Of a DNA stretch of 64,000 nucleotides, positions 47,501 through 54,317 are shown piece by piece (position 1 is the stretch's first letter; the number at the start of each line of letters is the position of its first letter). This DNA comes from Forficula auricularia (taxonomy: Eukaryota; Arthropoda; Insecta; Dermaptera; Forficulidae). The DNA lies in the NCBI GenBank assembly GCA_024734495.1, contig JALMQS010000681.1, positions 9,251,576 through 9,315,575 on the forward strand. The letters are read 5' to 3'. The translations under genes and the position numbers were made by a program. The notes under the pieces were generated by a model. That model saw only the letters and a program-made list of their open reading frames with translations, did no database searches and had not been told where the DNA came from.

Positions 47501-50500
47501 GTGATATTTTGTGTGTTTCTATTATTATTTCATTGTTTTTGCAATGTGATTAATCTAAAGAATTTCACTAACCAGCTTTTACCGTTTTTCAATCCTGGAT
47601 GACATAGTATGTAGACACATTTACACTTTGTTAGGTATGCTAACTGTACTTCTTTGTTAATTTTTCAACTAATTATATAAAATAAGGTTATAATGTAGAA
47701 TATATACATAATTGTTTTATGACTAAATAAATAAGTTTCTGTTTTTTGCGTTCGGATTTCCGGGGTTCGGATTTGAGAGGTTTCACTGTAATGCTGTTAT
47801 TTATCATCGCCTCGAGCGTTGCTGATTTTCGCCAATAACTAGCTATGGCTCGTGGGGCAAATTAATTAAAACTCCGGATCTTATCGCACCTGTATATGAG
47901 GCGTTCAAAAGCACAGTGGACCAACCCACAAATCTCATTTTCGCTGATAAACCTCTATAATCTAGTAGGTTTTTGATAAAACTTAGATAGACAGAGTGGT
48001 CCAAACTTAGTTTTTAAACGTCCTTCTAGATTACAGCACAGGTAACACCTTTTCCTCGAACCATTACCTTTATTTTGCTGGATTTCTCATAACAAACCAA
48101 AATTTAGATTAGTTGAATAAAAGATTTCACTGTCGATGGTAACAGAATTGTTTTTATTTTAGGTTAAAAATAAAATAAAATGAGAGAGTCTTCTGTTTTT
48201 AAATAAAATAATTTTTAATTATTTCTAGAAATAATTAAAAATTATTTTATTTAAAAAACAGAAGACTCTCTCATTTTATTTTATTTTTAACCTAAAACAA
48301 AATTTAGATGGTCCACTCTGCTTTTGAAAGCCTCATATGTTATCTTTTGCGCTTTTGCTAATTTCTAATCATTTTGTTTTTATTGTTAATGATATTTTCT
48401 ATAAAATCTGGGTTGTTGGACTCTCTTGATTTTACAGAGAGTGCTCAAACACCCTGATTTCGAGGCCAGTGAGACTTCATAAATATCTTCGAATTTAAAC
48501 TTAACCCATGAAACCGCGAGAGACAACCGTGGTTTACGTATAATTGTTGTTCCTTCTTGGCATACCACACTTTTTTGTATTCTTTTTATCATAAAAAACA
48601 AACACTCAACTATTTAATCAATAAAAATAAAGGATTTCAAATTTGATCTTTATGAGATTGTTTATCGAAAGTCAAGTTTTGGCAAAATCCATCTAGATTT
48701 TCTCATTAAAAATATACAATTTAGGTGATTTTAGCTGAAACCTTACTTTCGATAAACAACTCAACCACAAAAATATCAAATCTGCAACGCTATGAAGTTT
48801 TTACATCTTTCAAGAGGGGATTGATGTCAACTCTCTCGTGGTTTCTCAGATTTTCTTAAAACTACCTGTTTGGCGGATAAACAAATTAGCTAGTCCAATG
48901 GGCTGAACTGCCAAGATTTTGGTGTAATAGAAATAAAAAAAGTAATAGAGTTAAGGCTACTTCACCTACTCTTCAGAAACCTGTCGTTACAAGATTTCTC
49001 TATTGATATTTAGCCATGAACAAAAACTGATTTCATATCGCTCAATTGAACTTTATCTTCCTATCAATAATTTCAGATATCTTTTATTTTTTTATGAATT
49101 AAAAATATATTTCATTTTAGTATTTCATTTATCCAATGACATTCTTTCTTTCCTGAGTAGGTACTTTATCAGAAACAAGATTTTCCTGATAAATTTTGGA
49201 TATAGGTACCCGTATTACCTAATATGAATAGGAAATATTTCTGGAAACATTTTCAATATTATTTCAGAAAGTCCAAATATTCTATGATGAATATTTCTAA
49301 AATTTAATTATTTTTTTTATCTCTAAGATGGTACATATACTCTGACTTAGGGTCGGTTGTATGTCGCAAAGTAAATGCTTTTAACCACTAACAAAGGGTA
49401 GATGAAAGTGCTGTCATCTGATTAGCTATCCCAGTCCCTCCATTTACCATCTACCCTTTGCTACTGGTAAAAGCATTTACTTTGCGACATACAACCGGCC
49501 CTTAGCCTGGTAGATAATGTAGTTAAGAGTATAATAGATGCTTTTTTTACTCGCTTAAATTCTACCCTATCTACGCTACCTAGAGTGCGATGTTATAAAC
49601 ACACTTATCCTAGAATTCAATTCAGTTTGTTTTCCCAGAATTGCTTCCGTGTTTCCCGTTTTATAGGATTTACATCCCTGTAATAAATTATAAGTGTAAA
49701 TAAAATTAACTGCAACATGTCGTTGCTGGACTTTATCCATAGTCATTTGAAATATAAATATATTTACCAATATTTGTCGGCCGACATGTACCAAAAGCTT
49801 GAAACTTCATTTTTTTAAAGTATTACTATATTTTCAATTGGATTTCAATAGATTGATTAGTGACGAAAAAAAGAAATTAAATACATCCATCCCCATGGAC
49901 TAAATAAAAAAAATCATACTTTTGGGGCTCTGGACGAGCGGTCATGTAATATTTGGCAAAACCGTCAGGTTCTAAAATTCAACCTAAATGAATACTAAAT
50001 TTGTGACTTTGGTTGGGATCATAGGTACCGTAGTCTTTACCCGAAGGCCCTTTGAAGTCGCGCTTGGAATGGATAAAGTAAAAAAAGAATTGTAAATTAA
50101 ATGTTTTGAGGACCTAATGTTGTGTTAACCCTAGTATATAGGTACTATAATTTTTAGAAGTGTTATTATATGTAGTTGTACATATTTGTAGCCGGGAATA
50201 ATTGTAGAAATCGTTTTAGACGAAAGATAAGCAGACCTTTTCATTTCATGAGGATGTCTCTGAGTGATTTAGAAAATTTATTTTGAACTAGTCGGAGCTA
50301 GAATCGGAAAACTGAGTACCTACTATAGTATATTATAGAAAGAAATTAGTATTTAGTTTTCCGATTCTATTGTTCCATAACCACGAAATACACTCACGTT
50401 GTGAAAAGATTTTAGAATTCATGCACATTTTTAGTGGTCTCTATCGTAAAACAAACTTTATTCTAGGATACTGAACTCCAAGTTCGTGTTCCATATACAA

Positions 50501-51668
50501 GGGAATTGGAGGAAAATTGAAAACTTTTTCAATGTCTCCAAAAAAATAATAATAATATAGTGATTTTTGCTCTTCAACCTAGAAAGTTGAGACTTGTCTT
50601 AAATTATTTATTAATTCAAACTTGTTAAGACACTAGCTACAACTGTTCTAGAATATAACGATTCTATGATTTTTGGATTATCTGCATTTTTCAACCAAAA
50701 GTTCTAAAAATATAAGTCTAAAATCTTATCAGTTCTTTATTAAGGGAGTTCGAGACTGCTTATCTATCTAGTTGATCTTCGAAAAATCTTTTTCATTTCT
50801 CCAGAGTGACAACGTCTGCATACCAAATTTTTTAATAAAAAAATTGTTAATAATGAGGTTAATTTCGAATAAAAATCTTAGTTTTGATAATATTAATAAA
50901 AAGAATATTGAGATAAATTTTTTCTCATTATAAAAACATTTATTTAACACAAAAAAGATTTCAAAAAATAGAGTTCTAGTGCTTTTGTCATATTTTGTTG
51001 GCTGCAAATAACTTTTTATTTTTACATTTATGAATAACCAATTAACTAGACTGTCAAACCTATTGAAAAACATATCATTCGATTCATAACAGTTGAATTA
51101 TTGTTCTGTATAAATTTGTTGAAAATGGGATAATTTGTATAGAAGTTATAGCCCTTTTAAAAGCTCGGACCATTTACTTCCGTGTTAAAAGGACAATTTT
51201 CAATAATTTATTTCTCGATAATGAGACAGACGATCAACTTCAAATTTCGGTAATAAATATTTAATGCATTAATGATTCGATGGTAAAAATTGGAGAATTT
51301 TCTTTAAAAATGATAAACAGTCCCGAACCTCCTTAAGGAAAAGTGCCCCAAAAACAACTTTATACGATTTTTAGTGGGTATCAGAATCCAAAGAGACACC
51401 AGACAAAGGTCACTATAGACAGAAAGAAAAAATTTCTCAACGTTTCAGAAATTTCTTCGTAAACATTAAAAAAATATTGAAAATTTTTGAACTAATTTAA
51501 TGCTCTTCTGCAATTTCCTCGCATTAAATGATTTTTTTTAATCTGACTTCAAAGGCATTAAAAAGCCAATTCAACTCTAGCCACAATAATTGCATAATAT
51601 TTACACGTACCAAAACTCATATTAGAACTAGCGCCCTCTCCAAATTCCATAGATGAAGACGAAGACAT
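23505..51668 (-). CDS. PLSCR: Phospholipid scramblase (complete gene)
   Basis: Constitutive exons are 51611-51668, 46183-46257, 46076-46108, 44643-44750, 25778-25995, 23878-24045, 23649-23798 and 23505-23573. They total 879 nt, which is 292 codons plus TAA with no stop, a usual size for the family. Family marks seen are the block around GVDFLKNVPEVIIQQTVQ, ENRFVVKEPAGDSIFVA, the Cys cluster VCCCSC (a palmitoylation site in relatives), KIVGPSTMICSS, and a C-terminal hydrophobic helix ALLIGAAFLLQYMFFE. Scramblases move phospholipids between membrane leaflets; several act with calcium, but the usual calcium loop is not evident here. A possible extra 30-nt exon and ten optional microexons are listed separately. 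Confidence 0.9.
23649..23798 (-). CDS. PLSCR: Scramblase domain exon (150 nt)
   Basis: Acceptor ttatccattccag, donor GTAAGTTT, phase 0 to 0. It encodes the last beta strands and the start of the C-terminal hydrophobic helix (KALLIGAAFLL). The acidic D-x-DNF calcium loop of human PLSCR1 is not obvious (DVLRDYQLVVTFP here). Confidence 0.9.
23878..24045 (-). CDS. PLSCR: Scramblase domain exon (168 nt)
   Basis: Acceptor tttttcattag, donor GTAAATAA, phase 0 to 0. It encodes MTVLHPSGVMMGQILQECSW and DLAGNVIYKIVGPSTMICSS, matching the PPG..IG.V.Q.W and ISGPCVVCSC blocks of the family. Confidence 0.9.
24765..25315. mobile_element. TIR element interrupted by a Harbinger-like MITE
   Basis: Ends CAGGGCCCATCTTTACGCAA and CTCATAAAGACGGCCTTGAG are inverted relatives with further GC-rich matches (GGACGGGGCC / GGCCCCGTCGAT). 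The MITE at 24846-25052 is nested within it. It lies in a scramblase intron. Confidence 0.55.
24846..25052. mobile_element. PIF/Harbinger-like palindromic MITE, copy 1
   Basis: Ends GGGCCGGTTGTATGTCGCAA and TTGCGACATACAACCGGCCC, arms nearly perfect to the centre, flanked by TAA on both sides. Three-base TWA duplications are the mark of PIF/Harbinger elements. A relative is at 49350-49501, flanked by TTA. Confidence 0.8.
25778..25995 (-). CDS. PLSCR: Scramblase domain exon with Cys cluster (218 nt)
   Basis: Acceptor gttctgttttcag, donor CAG|GTACAAA, phase 1 to 0. It encodes VSHLEQENRFVVKEPAGDS, RSSRGFSMAVIDQ and LLERRAAPIVCCCSCALQ. This is the family block with the NKY..KN.GQ, RPFTLRIIDN and ERPL...CCCPCC motifs. 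The cysteines are the likely lipidation site. Confidence 0.9.
26222..26325. repeat. Short palindromic MITE
   Basis: AGTCCAGTCAAATTGTG mirrors CACAATTTGACTGGATT with a shared GGGGAAATTTTTG / CAAAAATTTCC inner pair. About 104 bp. Confidence 0.6.
26400..27420. other. Scramblase intron, no gene or clear repeat
   Basis: AT-rich intron sequence with poly-A/T runs. No coding exon with splice sites and no repeat with a partner elsewhere in the window was recognised. Confidence 0.4.
27425..28527. mobile_element. TIR element with CTGAGGA core in its ends
   Basis: Inverted ends of about 125 bp: CAGTTTTTATTAAATGGGCC (27459) mirrors GGTCCATTTAATAAAAACTG (28473), running inward to TTTGTCAAAAAACAATTTCAC / GTGAAATTATTTTTTGACAAA. 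Each end holds CTGAGGA-A-GTCAA...TTGA. The interior of about 800 bp has no ORF. Confidence 0.7.
28725..29252. repeat. Palindromic element, ~260-bp arms
   Basis: Arms mirror around 28985: ACTTGGTAGGTTTCACATTA (28740) and TAATGTGAAACCTACCAAGT (29220). Core CTGAAGATGGGTTAGCCACC then CGAAATATAT on minus. To the left, GGTGTTGGTACTTGGTGAAA is the shared outer end of this palindrome family. Confidence 0.8.
29610..29657 (-). CDS. PLSCR: Scramblase cassette microexon 10 (48 nt)
   Basis: Acceptor tttctaatcaag, donor GTAAGG, coding EDEDRESPSSENAVP. It is the last cassette before the 25778-25995 exon and almost the same as cassette 4, at the other end of the tandem array. Confidence 0.65.
30283..30330 (-). 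CDS. PLSCR: Scramblase cassette microexon 9 (48 nt)
   Basis: Acceptor tttctaatcaag, donor GTAAGG, coding EVEERVSPNSENAIT. A D to V change makes it slightly less acidic; it is otherwise like cassette 7. Confidence 0.65.
30480..30785. mobile_element. Satellite-bearing TIR transposon, copy 1
   Basis: Ends CGAGGGGCGAACCGCG and CGCGGATCACCCCTCG, flanked by the perfect 8-bp duplication GATGAAGC (30472-30479, 30786-30793). The interior is a ~20-bp satellite, TTCCAAGTACTTCCAAATAT and variants. Array units without the insert show a single GATGAAGC. Confidence 0.8.
31065..31215. repeat. Palindrome with CTGATGA-hairpin-GAAAC core (four copies in array)
   Basis: GAGACTATAGTTTCG mirrors CGAAACTATAGTCTC. 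The clearest copy, 34980-35120, reads CTGATGAAGGGGGCAAAGCC then CTCGAAAC. Others are at 33720-33860 and 36135-36280. The centre is GAATTGATGTGTGAATCC flanked by CAATTGATTC. Confidence 0.75.
31376..31423 (-). CDS. PLSCR: Scramblase cassette microexon 8 (48 nt)
   Basis: Acceptor tttctaatcaag, donor GTAAGG, coding EDEERVSPNSENAVK. Splice sites and phase are intact. Confidence 0.65.
32058..32105 (-). CDS. PLSCR: Scramblase cassette microexon 7 (48 nt)
   Basis: Acceptor tttctaatcaag, donor GTAAGG, coding EDEERVSPNSENAIT. Splice sites and phase are intact. Confidence 0.65.
32324..32371 (-). CDS. PLSCR: Scramblase cassette microexon 6 (48 nt)
   Basis: Same splice sites and peptide (EDEERVSPNSENAVK) as cassettes 5 and 8. 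It lies 218 bp upstream of cassette 7 in transcript order, near a deletion junction within the array. Confidence 0.65.
32911..33445. mobile_element. Satellite-bearing TIR transposon, copy 2
   Basis: Same ends and same 8-bp duplication GATGAAGC (32903-32910, 33446-33453) as copy 1, with a longer satellite. 535 bp. Long ORFs rich in YFQIFPSTSK are read-through of the satellite, not genes. Confidence 0.8.
34026..34073 (-). CDS. PLSCR: Scramblase cassette microexon 5 (48 nt)
   Basis: Acceptor tttctaatcaag, donor AAA A|GTAAGG, coding EDEERVSPNSENAVK. Identical in peptide to cassettes 6 and 8, so these copies arose by recent duplication. Confidence 0.65.
34226..34696. mobile_element. Satellite-bearing TIR transposon, copy 3
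   Basis: Same insertion site, ends and GATGAAGC duplication (34218-34225, 34697-34704). 471 bp. The identical site shows that the insertion was copied by duplication of the array unit, not by fresh transposition. Confidence 0.8.
35288..35335 (-). CDS. PLSCR: Scramblase cassette microexon 4 (48 nt)
   Basis: Acceptor tttctaatcaag, donor GTAAGG, symmetric phase 1, coding EDEDRESPSSENAVT. It is the first of seven copies that sit in the tandem genomic array at 29.4-36.3 kb. Confidence 0.65.
35486..35856. mobile_element. Satellite-bearing TIR transposon, copy 4
   Basis: Same site and duplication (35478-35485, 35857-35864), 371 bp, with a more degenerate satellite than copies 1-3, so possibly the oldest copy. 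Confidence 0.75.
36300..36930. other. Intron sequence right of the array
   Basis: Starts with CAGCAGAAGACACACA...GTCTCCTTTAA, the minus-strand form of the array's unit-end motif. The rest is AT-rich and without a gene. Confidence 0.4.
36931..37076. mobile_element. Short MITE related to the satellite transposon, copy a
   Basis: Ends CGAGGGGTGAAAAGCG and CGCGGTTTCACCCTCG as in the satellite transposon, but the interior is a short imperfect palindrome (AGGTGTACACC / GGTGTACACG). 146 bp; no clear duplication. Confidence 0.65.
37192..37351. mobile_element. Short MITE related to the satellite transposon, copy b
   Basis: Perfect 8-bp duplication GTTGTAAT (37184-37191, 37352-37359). Ends CGAGGGGTGAACCGCG and CGCGGTTCACCCTGCG, 160 bp. 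Confirms that the family makes 8-bp duplications, as hAT- and P-type elements do. Confidence 0.75.
37840..38935 (+). repeat. Dispersed repeat (CAGACTAACAGACAACC...) split by an insertion
   Basis: AGCTCTTAATTTCAATGGAC, TACGTGTGAAATTTGG, ACAGACAACCAGACAGAC, then GTTCACTTATTAGAGC and TTCATGCACGATTACAATAC. An unsplit relative is at 41250-41600 and a shorter one at 59350-59620. The element at 37989-38745 interrupts this copy. Confidence 0.65.
37989..38745. mobile_element. tRNA-like inverted pair plus third copy
   Basis: Three tRNA-like heads: one on minus (B box near 38110-38140), one on plus (GGCACTCGGGTTCGATTCCC near 38250) and one on plus near 38645. The first two form a palindrome with about 160-bp arms, and all share CCCCTCTGACATATAATTAA. 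The block is flanked by AAAACAATTATT, matching one AATCAATTATTATCTCG in the uninterrupted relative at 41415. Confidence 0.7.
39055..39345 (+). repeat. Half of a palindromic element
   Basis: Left outer end GTGGTGTAAGTTTTAGGTGA, core CTCCTGATGAAGGACTAATA then AACCGAAATATATTGAG, and GTGAAACTACACACCC on the right. Only one arm is present. Confidence 0.5.
39458..40245. mobile_element. TIR element, ~180-bp arms, CTGATGA cores
   Basis: Arms ATACGAGGTAGGTTTCACAA and TTGTGAAACCTACCTCGTAT. Each holds CTCCTGATGATGGGCTAACC then CCCGAAAT. The right outer end TTTCACCTAGAACCAACACC is the family's shared end. The interior of about 370 bp is non-coding. Confidence 0.7.
40368..40409 (-). CDS. PLSCR: Scramblase cassette microexon 3 (42 nt)
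   Basis: Acceptor tttttttccaag, donor GTAAGA, symmetric phase 1, coding EHEDSSSSENNIR. It is two codons shorter than the other cassettes and the most diverged, but keeps the SSSEN core. Confidence 0.6.
40845..41230. repeat. Minisatellite (CTAGCC / GTATACAAAATTTGG family)
   Basis: Three or more units of about 115 bp with GATTATGTATACAAAATTTG, GTTGAGTTTGGTAAATGG and GGCGGTTAGTTTTTGCATTT. The same family forms the core of the elements at 1630-2372 and 13455-14036. Confidence 0.7.
41829..41876 (-). CDS. PLSCR: Scramblase cassette microexon 2 (48 nt)
   Basis: Acceptor tttgatcaag, donor GTAATT, symmetric phase 1, coding PDQESSSQENVFNYI. Close relative of cassette 1, sharing ESS..ENVFN; probably a local tandem duplicate. 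Confidence 0.6.
   Translation of the reverse strand, partial: FQIKSHQVKKMSSIT
41907..41954 (-). CDS. PLSCR: Scramblase cassette microexon 1 (48 nt)
   Basis: Acceptor tttaatcaag, donor GTAATA, symmetric phase 1, coding QDRESSILENVFNLR. It is one of ten related cassettes between the two halves of the scramblase domain. It is only 30 bp from cassette 2, probably too short for an intron, so the two are unlikely to be joined to each other. Confidence 0.6.
42143..42403 (+). mobile_element. tRNA-derived SINE, family D, second copy
   Basis: GCGACTGTGGGTTAGTGGTC (A box), GCTGGTTCGAGACTTAG (B box), body CCAAACTAGCCGTTCGGAAC, end CATAGAAGAAGAAATTA. About 85-90 percent like the 3075-3337 copy by eye. 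Confidence 0.75.
42605..44165 (+). mobile_element. Jockey/CR1-type LINE, 5' truncated, with poly-A tail
   Basis: It contains the 3' half of a reverse transcriptase ORF, a 3' UTR (GGTCCACCACGGACTACAGA, CCTTCTTGGTGCAACTTC) and a run of about 24 A at 44140-44163. It lies antisense inside the scramblase intron between the 44643 exon and the microexons. Endonuclease and ORF1 are missing. Confidence 0.85.
42640..44047 (+). pseudogene. LINE reverse transcriptase, frameshifted
   Basis: In order: NYRPIAITSVLSKIMEK (partly in another frame), DSQYGFRQSRSTGDILAYIT, IGLDISKAFDQVWHKNLLAK, AGVPQGSVISPTLFIIYIND, the catalytic YADDS at 43219-43233, then LGSDLSWNDHI, IRPCLEYCSHLWRGAP and a C-terminal block SRDWNSLPPTVF ending in a stop at 44046-44048. 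At least four frame breaks (near 42735, 42945, 43260 and 43610) make it inactive. Confidence 0.85.
44359..44563 (+). mobile_element. tRNA-derived SINE, family A, plus copy
   Basis: GGAGAGTCGGGTTAGCCGAG (A box), CGGGGTTCGATCCTGGCTGG (B box), body CTCCCTCACTAACCCTACTA, end GTTCCCGGTGACAATAAATG. Perfect 12-bp target duplication AAATTAAAAATA at 44347-44358 and 44564-44575. It ends less than 70 bp from the donor of the 44643-44750 exon. Confidence 0.9.
44643..44750 (-). CDS. PLSCR: Scramblase domain, first exon (108 nt)
   Basis: Acceptor atttatattgtag, donor GTAAGTACC, phase 1 to 1. It encodes EWRRTLEHQILPYSGVDFL and VPEVIIQQTVQMND, equivalent to the PPGLEYL...QQVELLE start of the scramblase domain. 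Joined directly to the 25778-25995 exon it gives MND-IVSHLEQENRF, exactly the family spacing. The microexon array lies in the intron that follows. Confidence 0.85.
45050..45240 (+). repeat. Solo unit of the 4.4-5.2 kb tandem element
   Basis: GGAATAATTATCGGAAAAGA, GATGATCAAGGACAATCGAT and TCCGGAGTCGAAGCTCAAAT match the three units at 4500-5090. No TIRs around it. Confidence 0.65.
45276..45665. repeat. Palindromic element, near-perfect arms
   Basis: Mirror point near 45485: ATCAACCCATCTTCAGGAAG against CTTCCTGAAGATGGGTTGAT, then CGAAATATATATTGAA outward to the arms' ends. Left outer end GGTGTTGATGCAAGGTGAAA. No spacer, so it should form a cruciform easily. Confidence 0.8.
45684..45775 (+). repeat. 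Dispersed repeat, second copy of 1335-1435
   Basis: GAAACTGAGAATTCCGATAC, CTAGCCACCGTGGG and AAAATTAAGCCACG occur here and at 1335-1435. The element type is unknown. Confidence 0.5.
46076..46108 (-). CDS. PLSCR: Scramblase microexon (33 nt)
   Basis: Acceptor cttattttacag, donor GTAAGTAA, phase 1 to 1, coding PDRRPIPIST. The proline-rich sequence suits the scramblase N terminus. Both splice sites are strong. Confidence 0.7.
46183..46257 (-). CDS. PLSCR: Scramblase N-terminal exon (75 nt)
   Basis: Acceptor gtatttaag, donor GTAAACC, phase 1 to 1, coding SRMSEPDPIHYVETNIITRQ and PTLSG. This is the disordered N-terminal region ahead of the scramblase domain. It joins to the 33-nt exon 74 bp downstream. 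Confidence 0.7.
46470..47002. mobile_element. TIR/foldback element with GGTCGA ends
   Basis: GACTTAGGTCGACCATCACC and GGTGAAGGTCGATCTAAGTT at the ends; inner pair AGGGTCGACATCCAATTTCC (46555) / GGAAATTGGATGTCGACCCT (46898). Non-coding. Confidence 0.7.
47397..47788. mobile_element. Pogo/Tigger-like MITE with TA duplication
   Basis: Ends CAGTGAAACCCCTCAAATCC and GGATTTGAGAGGTTTCACTG, flanked by TA at 47395-47396 and 47789-47790. 392 bp, no transposase. CAGTGAAACC-type ends are typical of pogo/Tigger MITEs. Confidence 0.8.
47908..48335. mobile_element. TIR element with perfect inner palindrome
   Basis: Outer ends TTCAAAAGCACAGTGGACCA and GGTCCACTCTGCTTTTGAA. Inside, 48155-48300 is an almost perfect palindrome of two ~70-bp arms (AGAGAGTCTTCTGTTTTTAA mirrored) meeting at TTCTAGAA. 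Confidence 0.75.
49350..49501. mobile_element. PIF/Harbinger-like MITE, copy 2
   Basis: GGGTCGGTTGTATGTCGCAA and TTGCGACATACAACCGGCCC, flanked by TTA on each side. Shorter interior than 24846-25052 but the same ends. Confidence 0.8.
49768..49797 (-). CDS. PLSCR: Possible 30-nt scramblase exon
   Basis: Acceptor gaagtttcaag, donor GTAAATA, phase 1 to phase 1, coding FGTCRPTNI. It fits between exon 1 and the 46183-46257 exon without changing frame, but the pyrimidine tract is weak and nothing else supports it. Treat it as a candidate cassette. Confidence 0.35.
50740..51340. mobile_element. 600-bp repeat, copy 1
   Basis: Ends TTAAGGGAGTTCG and CGAACCTCCTTAAG are inverted. Internal GTTGATCTTCGAAAAATCTT and GGACAATTTTCAATAATTTA recur in the copy at 62072-62672. 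Short ORFs inside show no family. Confidence 0.65.
51611..51668 (-). CDS. PLSCR: Scramblase exon 1 (start codon)
   Basis: ATG at 51666-51668, encoding MSSSSSMEFGEGASSNMSF, donor GTACGTG, ends in phase 1. The Ser/Gly-rich N terminus fits the disordered head of scramblases. The sequence upstream is AT-rich with no clear promoter or acceptor close to the ATG. Confidence 0.75.
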
Positions 51669-51699
51669 TTTAAATTATAAATGAAATAAAATCGAATTA

Positions 51700-52546
51700 A
51701 TTAAAACAGATCAGAGTAGAAAAATGTGATTTTGTCGTTTAAGCTATATGTGAACTCTTAAGGGAGATGATATAGAAAGACTATCGGTCAAAACGCCAGA
51801 CTGATTGATGAAGCACCATATGAAATAAATATAGTTTTAATTATGATCACTTTAACTCTTCAATCACTTCACACTGACACCAAAAAACACAAAATAAAAT
51901 AAAGATCCATCTTAAGAATTCACATTTACTGGCAAGAGAAAGTAAATGCACTGCTAAGTTTATAGTTAGCCTCCAAGCCAAATTAATGTTTCTCTGAGAT
52001 TTTAAATTTTCAACTTTTTAATTTTTTATTATTAATTAATTTCTAGAATTTTTGTTTAAAATAAAGAGATAGACCTTTGCCCAAAGTAAATTCTTTTTTT
52101 CTGATCTAAAAGGAATTTTTATTTTTTAATCCATTGATATTCAAAACTGATGTTTAAAAATAATAAGATGATAAGTACATTTTTTAAAAACATTATTTGT
52201 TCTGTAATTGGGATTTTTAAAAATTCCTTCGATGATAAGTCATGACGTCATGAGTAAAATGACTCAAGAGATGAAAATTTCATAAAATCTTTATCTATAT
52301 TCTAGATATTAAATCAAATTAGAATAGAAAAAAATGTATTTACAAATATCGCTCACTGTCTAAAATTTATAATTAAAACCAGCCGTAGTTCGATCATTTA
52401 TATTGTATTTAAATCCGAATAATTTGATAATCATTGTAAATATTATTATCAGTTTTACTTAATCCATGTATAATAAATAATAGAAAAAAAGTTGAAAACT
52501 TGGTACGCTTTTCACGAATTTTGGTGATAAGGCTTTTGTCAGCTAA
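51700..52546. other. Upstream of scramblase ATG, no gene seen
   Basis: AT-rich sequence that should include the 5' UTR and possibly a promoter. No TATA/Inr pair or splice acceptor could be singled out. Confidence 0.35.
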
Positions 52547-52861
52547 GGGCCATAAATTACGTCGCAAGAATTTCAAGAATTTTAGACCCCCCCCCCCCCT
52601 TGTGTCACATTTTCATTGAGCCCTCCTGTATTGTTTCGTCACACTATCACTTCTATACCCTATAATTTAATAATTGTAGAAATTTATTTAAATCTATTTA
52701 TTTAAATCTAAAAAATATATTTGAAAATTTTTAAAATTTTTTAATTTGACTTTTGTGGAATCACAATTTTTAACATCCCCGGGCCCTCCTGTCACATTTT
52801 GTCACAAATCTGAGATGCCACCTCCCCCCCTTACGGTGTGACGTAATTTGTGGGTGGCCCC
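52547..52861. mobile_element. TIR MITE with TAA duplication (empty-site relative of 13.2-14.4 kb)
   Basis: Ends GGGCCATAAATTACGTCGCA and GTGACGTAATTTGTGGGTGG, flanked by TAA on both sides. It aligns in reverse with both halves of 13165-14373 and lacks the hAT insertion. Confidence 0.75.
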
Positions 52862-53089
52862 TAATGGTTTGAGATAGAAGTGTGAAACTTGACAGCTAAT
52901 ACAAACTTGTTTTTACCAAATTTTAACTCATTACTATTGAGAGCTCTGAATTAGTTTAACGATTCAATTTTTTTTTTCATTTTTCTGCATTTTACAAACT
53001 GACCTAAAGGTAAGAAGCCCAAAATCTTGTCAATTTTTTTGTTTTGGAAATTCAAACATTTCCGCACAAGAATAAACTTTCTACGAACT

Positions 53090-53345
53090 CACAAAGAGAA
53101 ACAAGAGGTTGTCCTCTGCTTGATTCAAATAAACATACACACATATATATCGAGATGATATATCTGTATATATATTATTTATTTGTATTTATCAAATAAA
53201 TAATATATACAAATAAATAATATATATACAGATATATCATCTCGATATATATGTGTGTATGTTTATTTGCATCAAGCAGAGGACAACCTCTTTGTTTCTC
53301 TTTGTGAATCAACAACTCTGCTACTCTCGGCAAAACAAAAACTTT
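53090..53345. repeat. Palindromic element, copy 2 (GAGGTTGTCCTCTGC arms)
   Basis: Same arms as 22400-22725: AGAGGTTGTCCTCTGCTTGA mirrors ATCAAGCAGAGGACAACCTC around 53190. Followed by CAACTCTGCTACTCTCGG as in copy 1. Confidence 0.75.
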
Positions 53346-54317
53346 TCAATTTCTACGAACTATTGTGATTGTATCCTGATTAAGGCAGACACTTGAAGAC
53401 TGAGAAAAATTAAAAACAACTATTCCCGAAGATTAAATTTACGATTGAATTTTATACTAGCGCCTTAAGCTGGATCCACCCACCGAGAGTGTCGAGTTAT
53501 TATTAAGATTTACCAATCTTTCGGTCAATAAATATCACCGTTAATATTCAATCTTCGATCTTTTGTTAAGTAATTTTCAAGCTTTTGCTCCTTGAGTTCA
53601 TCTGATATCGTTAAAAAGTCATATTCTCTAAGATTCCATCCAATTATAATTGTTAAGATTTGGACATCGACTGTAAAATTTTTAATTTTTCAGGTTGTAT
53701 TAAGATTCAATTTATATCTTTCATAATATAACTTTCTTAAGCGTCATCAGAGTATCTACCTTGAACAAGCGTCATGACTTTAAAGATATTCTTTTATAAG
53801 ATCTAAAGTTTAGAGATAAACGATTAGTTCATGGTTTAAAGGACCAAAAAACTGATGTACATTTATGCATGTTCAACAATAAATTTTTTTACTGTTGATC
53901 CACAAGTCTTTTAGACAAAGGACCAGAATTTTATTTTCCTGTTTTGTCCACACAAATCTCAAATTTTGAAGTTGGTTTTGTCGAATCAACTGTATGATAA
54001 AGATGGCAATAGGTTTTATACCAAGAAAATGAAATACTTATGAATCAAGATTAGCTCTAGCATCATAGGAAATTGAAAGGGAATTTTAAAGGGTTGGGAT
54101 TGATTAAAGGTACTTGAAGAAACGTGTAATGGAGAATGAAGAGAGCAAGACACAGCAAAAATAGAAACAGGACCATTGATTAAAAGTCCAATAAATTAAC
54201 CAAGGGACAATGAGTTTGTACTTAATTTTACCGCTAATTTGTTTGAAAATGTAAAAAATAATATAGTATTTTTTTGCAACGAAATTTTCTTTGGAGAGAG
54301 ACGGACTGGTAGAAATT

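Noticed and set aside
48386..48601. Minus ORF considered as a scramblase N-terminal exon
   Set aside because: No convincing acceptor, and no boundaries give the phase 1 to 1 needed; the other exons already give a complete frame.
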